From positions 11,408-75,407 of the forward strand of contig JAZRVF010000023.1 in NCBI GenBank assembly GCA_045599005.1: a stretch of DNA of 64,000 bases. The letters run 5' to 3'. This stretch comes from Treponema_I sp045599005. GTDB lineage: Bacteria; Spirochaetota; Spirochaetia; Treponematales; Treponemataceae. Below, piece by piece: positions 61,047-64,000 of the stretch. The translations under genes and the position numbers were made by a program. Each line of letters begins with the position of its first letter. Position 1 is the first letter of the stretch. The notes beneath the pieces are model-generated. The model did no database searches. It saw only the letters and a list, made by a program, of their open reading frames with translations, and had not been told where the DNA came from.

Positions 61047-61819
61047 TTAAAACACCTTCATAAACCGTAATCTTCGTTCCCTGCACCATTCCCTGTAAGC
61101 TTCCAAATCACTTCCCTGTAACGGCTGATTGCATGGTCCCAGAGCCTGGCGGATAGTAAGATTTGGAGCTACTTCAATGCAGATTCGGTATTTTCCCCTG
61201 TACTTTGCATAAACAATTGTTGCCCTTCGACTTCGGACAGAATGCTCATAGCCCCAGCCTACACAATTTTCATTTCTGAGCCGATTTCACCGGCTTTATA
61301 TTCCAGATCAAGAAACGCCTGCTCAATTTTAAAAGGTTTCCGTCTTAAGTTCGGGAGATTTCTGAAAGAATGAACTGATCCAAGCTCAGTTCCCCGGCGG
61401 ACAAGAAAATCGTGAGTATACACATTAAATCCTTCCCTCATTACTTCCTTTTTTTCCCGCTCTGTCAGATGGTCATGAACCTGGACATAAGTATTTATTC
61501 CGTCAGTTACAATTGATTCATCAATCTTATCTACGGTCAAAAAAGCAACAGTACGCTCAATTGAATTCCACACAGTCTTCTGACTGCTGATGGCAAGCAT
61601 ATCAGTTATAAAAGTTTTCAGTGCAAACTGAAGCGGATACGAAACTTCACCTCCTGTATAAGGATTCAGTCCCCAGTGCTGTGCGATACTGCTTTTCGCA
61701 GGCTGCTCCCATTTCTTTAAGAAAAACATCCGTTACGTCCTTGCTAACCTCTTCTGAAGATCATCGTTTTCAAAAACTGCCTTTCCTTCCTTATTGAGAA
61801 TTACATTCTTATTCATCAT
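61047..61819 (-). pseudogene. PcfJ-like gene with an internal stop and a frameshift
   Basis: Reading from ATG 61819: MNKNVILNKEGKAVFENDD, then a TAA at 61733-61735, then 156 codons in the same frame (61729-61259), then a -1 shift. The other frame continues NCVGWGYEHSVRSRRATIVY, IEVAPNLTIRQALGPCNQPL to a TAA at 61047. The NCVGxGY block and the following strands resemble the PcfJ family. At the junction GAAATGAAAATTGTG one more A in the A run would restore EMKNCVGWGY. PcfJ proteins occur on conjugative elements and elsewhere; function is poorly known. Confidence 0.6.
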
Positions 61820-61820
61820 A

Positions 61821-61913
61821 TAGTTCAGATTTTATTTTACAGGAATGATTTTCCAGCAATTCAAGAATCTCCACAAATGACTTCCTGTAATGGGCATCAA
61901 TTTTTATTATTGG
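61821..61913 (-). pseudogene. Coding remnant, unidentified
   Basis: A frame without a start, reading KIDAHYRKSFVEILELLENH and on to SELYDE then stop, directly after the stop of the small gene at 61914. Its protein-like composition suggests the leftover of a gene, perhaps a 3' extension of that gene cut off by a stop. Confidence 0.35.
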
Positions 61914-62036
61914 TTAAAATTTCGATAAATAACTAATAGATAATCCAATCATGCTCAAAAGATAGATCAATTTTTCTTCCGAAAGAGCATTTTCAATATA
62001 TGAAAATGAATCTCTTAATCTGATTTTGATTTTCAC
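61914..62036 (-). CDS. Short protein of 40 residues, GTG start overlapping upstream stop
   Basis: GTG 62036 overlaps the TAG of the preceding gene. The sequence begins MKIKIRLRDSFSYIENAL and ends in a hydrophobic stretch (LIYLLSMIGLSISYL). Overlap suggests coupled translation. No family recognised; it may be a truncated remnant. Confidence 0.45.
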   Translation of the reverse strand: MKIKIRLRDSFSYIENALSEEKLIYLLSMIGLSISYLSKF

Positions 62037-62401
62037 TAATTCTGAATTATAAACATGGATTTCTGATTCAAATGTACTCCTTTTAAAACTTTATAAATTG
62101 GTTCATTTTCACCAGGTAATGCAAATTCAAGATTTATGAGTAAAGGATGATTATGTGAAAAAAACTGCTTATTCTCTTTTTCATAATAATATTCAACTTT
62201 GCAGCTAACATCACTAAAATTGGAATCTTTCTTCACTTGCTCCAGAATTTGCTCAAACAACGCTAATCTTTCATCTACTAGCAATGCAGAATTATTCCAT
62301 ACCAGAGTTGCCTGTTCCCGTAAATCAAAATTGCGGCCTTCTTTTTCACACTGTTTTCTTACATCTTTTGAGGGGATTAGTTTTTCAAGTTCATCAATCA
62401 T
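62036..62401 (-). CDS. Unknown 121-residue protein
   Basis: The N-terminal half is helical (DELEKLIPSKDVRKQCEKEGR, ...LALFEQILEQVKKD) and the C-terminal half looks beta-stranded (CKVEYYYEKENKQFF, LLINLEFALPGE). It starts 2 bp after the preceding stop, so it is in the operator-controlled operon. Not recognised. Confidence 0.6.
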   Translation of the reverse strand: MIDELEKLIPSKDVRKQCEKEGRNFDLREQATLVWNNSALLVDERLALFEQILEQVKKDSNFSDVSCKVEYYYEKENKQFFSHNHPLLINLEFALPGENEPIYKVLKGVHLNQKSMFIIQN

Positions 62402-62403
62402 TT

Positions 62404-62892
62404 TTACACTTCCTCAGAAAAATCTTTCAACAGCCTCAAATCAGCACCGGTTTCGCTGGATTGTGCATGAAAAAAATCTGACTTTGCTTTCCAGATTGCA
62501 AAATCAATATCTTTTACTTCTTTACAGATACTTTCATATTCTCTTCCATTAACACGACCTTCCTTGAATTCCTTTTTCATTTCCCGCCGGATCTGCCTGA
62601 GTTCTTCTTTTTTCGCATTTAAAAATCCAAGCTGTTCATTCAATTCTTTCTTTTTTTCTTCAATGAAGTCTTTATTTTCAGACATTTTTTTTTCAAGCTT
62701 ACGGAATTCTTCTGCTACTGATTTACAATGTCTTTCCCGAAGTGTTTTTTCAGTATAAGTCATGGGGCACATCAGCATCATGTGAAGAGAATATTTCATT
62801 TCTCCAAACGCAGAATCATAAGTAGCCACGAAATCTTTTGCCGAATACAAAAACTTAATTTCCATGTCCCCATCTTCGTAAATAAATTCCAT
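62404..62892 (-). CDS. Unknown coiled-coil protein under the shared operator
   Basis: This 162-residue protein has GAGGTGAG as ribosome site just before ATG 62892. The N-terminal 55 residues are mixed; a long charged coiled coil occupies about 57-125 (EEFRKLEKKMSENKDFIEEK...). First gene of a three-gene operon. No family recognised. Confidence 0.65.
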   Translation of the reverse strand: MEFIYEDGDMEIKFLYSAKDFVATYDSAFGEMKYSLHMMLMCPMTYTEKTLRERHCKSVAEEFRKLEKKMSENKDFIEEKKKELNEQLGFLNAKKEELRQIRREMKKEFKEGRVNGREYESICKEVKDIDFAIWKAKSDFFHAQSSETGADLRLLKDFSEEV

Positions 62893-62920
62893 ATCTCACC
62901 TCCTCATTTGGTATAAGGAG

Positions 62921-62955
62921 ATTATACACTTCTGTTTTCTCAATTATTGAGAAAA
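62921..62955 (-). promoter_or_regulatory. Promoter and operator copy 4
   Basis: TTTTCTCA (62935-62942), ATTAT, TGAGAAAA (62948-62955), centre 62945; the best-matched palindrome of the four (9-bp arms if the spacer is taken as 3 bp). The minus-strand -10 box TATAAT (62921-62926) begins 19 bp from the centre. No -35 box. Confidence 0.72.
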
Positions 62956-63014
62956 AAACAAACCGATAATCATTGGTCAGAATCATACCGTCACAGCTGA
63001 TATTTAAGGAGTCT

Positions 63015-63055
63015 AAAAAAAAGAAACTCCTGCCTTGTTTGTTTAAGACAGGAGT
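63015..63055 (-). terminator. VOC gene terminator
   Basis: ACTCCTG/CAGGAGT arms (63026-63032, 63049-63055) with further CTT/AAG pairing and a run of eight T on the minus strand. Confidence 0.85.
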
Positions 63056-63081
63056 ATTTTACAAAATTATAATCGCATTTT

Positions 63082-63444
63082 TTATATCGGTGTTCCGACT
63101 TCAATCAAATTTCCATCAGGATCATAAAAGCGGACATCCTTCTGTCCCCAGCTGTGAGTTATAAGATGATTCACATAGACAGTTTCTGGATATAATCTCT
63201 CGAGTTTTTGAACAAAGCCTTCAATGTCTGCTTCCTCAAAATAAAGTTCCGTGCAGTTATTCTGTGAAATTATTTCTTTTTCAGTGAACTTTTCCCAGTA
63301 TTTTGACTCCTGCAGAAACAGCCCGTTTGAAAGTTCCATATTGCCGTCATTGTCCTGGATGAGGTCAAATCCGAATAAATCATGATAGAACTTCAACGCT
63401 TCTTTACAGTCTTTTACAACAATTAATGTTCCTTTGTATTTCAT
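63082..63444 (-). CDS. VOC-family (glyoxalase/bleomycin-resistance-like) protein
   Basis: This 120-residue protein has two beta-alpha-beta-beta-beta halves: IVVKDCKEALKFYHDLFGFDL at the start and VRFYDPDGNLIEVGTP at the end, the usual metal-ligand Glu. Such proteins are lyases, dioxygenases or drug-binding proteins; which one applies is not readable. Full length for the family. Confidence 0.88.
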   Translation of the reverse strand: MKYKGTLIVVKDCKEALKFYHDLFGFDLIQDNDGNMELSNGLFLQESKYWEKFTEKEIISQNNCTELYFEEADIEGFVQKLERLYPETVYVNHLITHSWGQKDVRFYDPDGNLIEVGTPI

Positions 63445-63529
63445 AACACTACTTACTGGTCTTCCTTATAAACATCCGCCAACTGGTATGTATGGCCGTA
63501 ATGCACAGCGGCGTAACGGAACCAGGTGT

Positions 63530-63655
63530 GATATTAGAGTGATTACAACATCTTTGGAATCTTCTTCTGAGAAAATTGCTTTGTGTTCCTAAAGATTGTA
63601 TGGAATGTTCAGGTCGTTTAGTATTTGAAATATTTGATTTAAACCTTCAATTTTT
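63530..63655 (-). pseudogene. Prolyl-tRNA deacylase-like remnant
   Basis: Between HipA and the VOC gene a frame reads LNQIFQILNDLNIPYNL, a TAG, then EHKAIFSEEDSKDVVITL, resembling the N-terminus of PrdX/YbaK-type tRNA-editing proteins. The rest of the domain is missing. Nearer the VOC gene a different frame ends FRYAAVHYGHTYQLADVYKE, a fragment of another unidentified gene. Confidence 0.4.
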
Positions 63656-63657
63656 AG

Positions 63658-64000
63658 TTACTTTAATTTTCTGCATTTAAATCCTTTCTCTATTTTCTCA
63701 GCAATTTCACCAGCCTGGGCAAAGCCTTTTTCTTCCAGCTCCCCTGCACTTGCCTTTAATGCTTCCGGCAATCCGTTCTGAACTTCATCAAAAATGTTCA
63801 TGGCAATCTTTGTACCAAGACCAACTGATTTAGCCTCAAGTTCAAAGTCGGCCCGGGTAACTTCATCCATATTGAGTTTTCCGTTGATGCTGAGAGACAT
63901 TTCATTTATATCATTTTTATAAACTCTGGTAGCAACAACATCATAACAAGGAGCAAGTCTTACTGTTCGTAAATCTTTACCATATATGAGTGAATAGTTT
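63658..64000 (-). CDS. HipA-like serine/threonine kinase, C-terminal part
   Basis: The frame is open to the right edge. It reads NYSLIYGKDLRTVRLAPCYDV, then MSLSINGKLNMDEVTRADFE and a helical tail ending KCRKLK. This is the C-terminal end of the HipA-like kinase fold (LAPxYDV and SINGK). HipA toxins inactivate glutamyl-tRNA synthetase and are held by HipB; neither the catalytic half nor hipB is visible here. Confidence 0.8.
   Translation of the reverse strand, partial: NYSLIYGKDLRTVRLAPCYDVVATRVYKNDINEMSLSINGKLNMDEVTRADFELEAKSVGLGTKIAMNIFDEVQNGLPEALKASAGELEEKGFAQAGEIAEKIEKGFKCRKLK

Overview
The window looks like part of a chromosome of a host-associated Treponema (spirochaete). The evidence is a PnrACDE-type purine nucleoside ABC transporter, a compact Rnf (redox-driven ion pump) operon, spirochaete-style RecJ, two methyl-accepting chemotaxis proteins, a BspA-type leucine-rich-repeat lipoprotein and relaxed spirochaetal lipoboxes. 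All calls come from reading the sequence; no database search was run.

Layout. 1-2989: a large AAA+ ATPase gene (running off the left edge) divergent from a WYL-domain regulator. 3013-10806: repeats, a chemoreceptor, a MITE-like element, tRNA-Gly(UCC), a degenerate LytM lipoprotein, recJ, a pyrimidine-nucleoside phosphorylase and recO. 11036-15439: acyl-CoA synthetase, a secreted protein, a 2[4Fe-4S] ferredoxin, a small membrane protein and a LysM/M23 peptidase. About 15505-15594: a candidate small RNA with a C-rich loop. 15705-23715: second chemoreceptor, the pnr transporter operon and an HD phosphohydrolase. 23734-37642: P-loop/Asp23 protein, RluA-type pseudouridine synthase, a PAP2-like membrane protein, a large membrane protein, rnfCDGEAB, a GH57-like protein, metG and a FemAB-type transferase. 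38175-50516: BspA-like lipoprotein, cysteine hydrolase, phosphohexomutase, a zinc-ribbon protein, a secreted protein and mfd.

From about 50.5 kb to the right edge the window becomes an accessory island: a GC-rich 36-38 bp tandem array, unknown proteins, a Type II restriction-modification pair, a frameshifted FRG-domain gene, two copies of an orphan hicB plus type I toxin-antitoxin-like module, a zinc-ribbon protein, an orphan FliM paralogue with two SpoA domains, a broken PcfJ-like gene, a small unknown operon, a VOC protein and the C-terminal end of a HipA-like kinase. A GC-rich dispersed repeat sits between many of these genes.

Two results stand out. First, four promoters (AAA+ ATPase, the 51.8 kb gene, fliM paralogue, 62.9 kb operon) carry the same inverted repeat TTCTCA-N5-TGAGAA, each centred exactly 19 bp upstream of a good -10 box and with no -35 box. 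This suggests one regulon, for which the adjacent WYL protein is the obvious candidate controller. Second, two tandem copies of a locus encode a 33-residue hydrophobic peptide, a convergent antisense RNA promoter (TTGACG-N17-TATATT) and a shared bidirectional terminator. The antisense RNA carries GUCAUCUCC, which can pair with the peptide's Shine-Dalgarno sequence and start codon. This is the architecture of a par/Fst-like type I toxin-antitoxin system.
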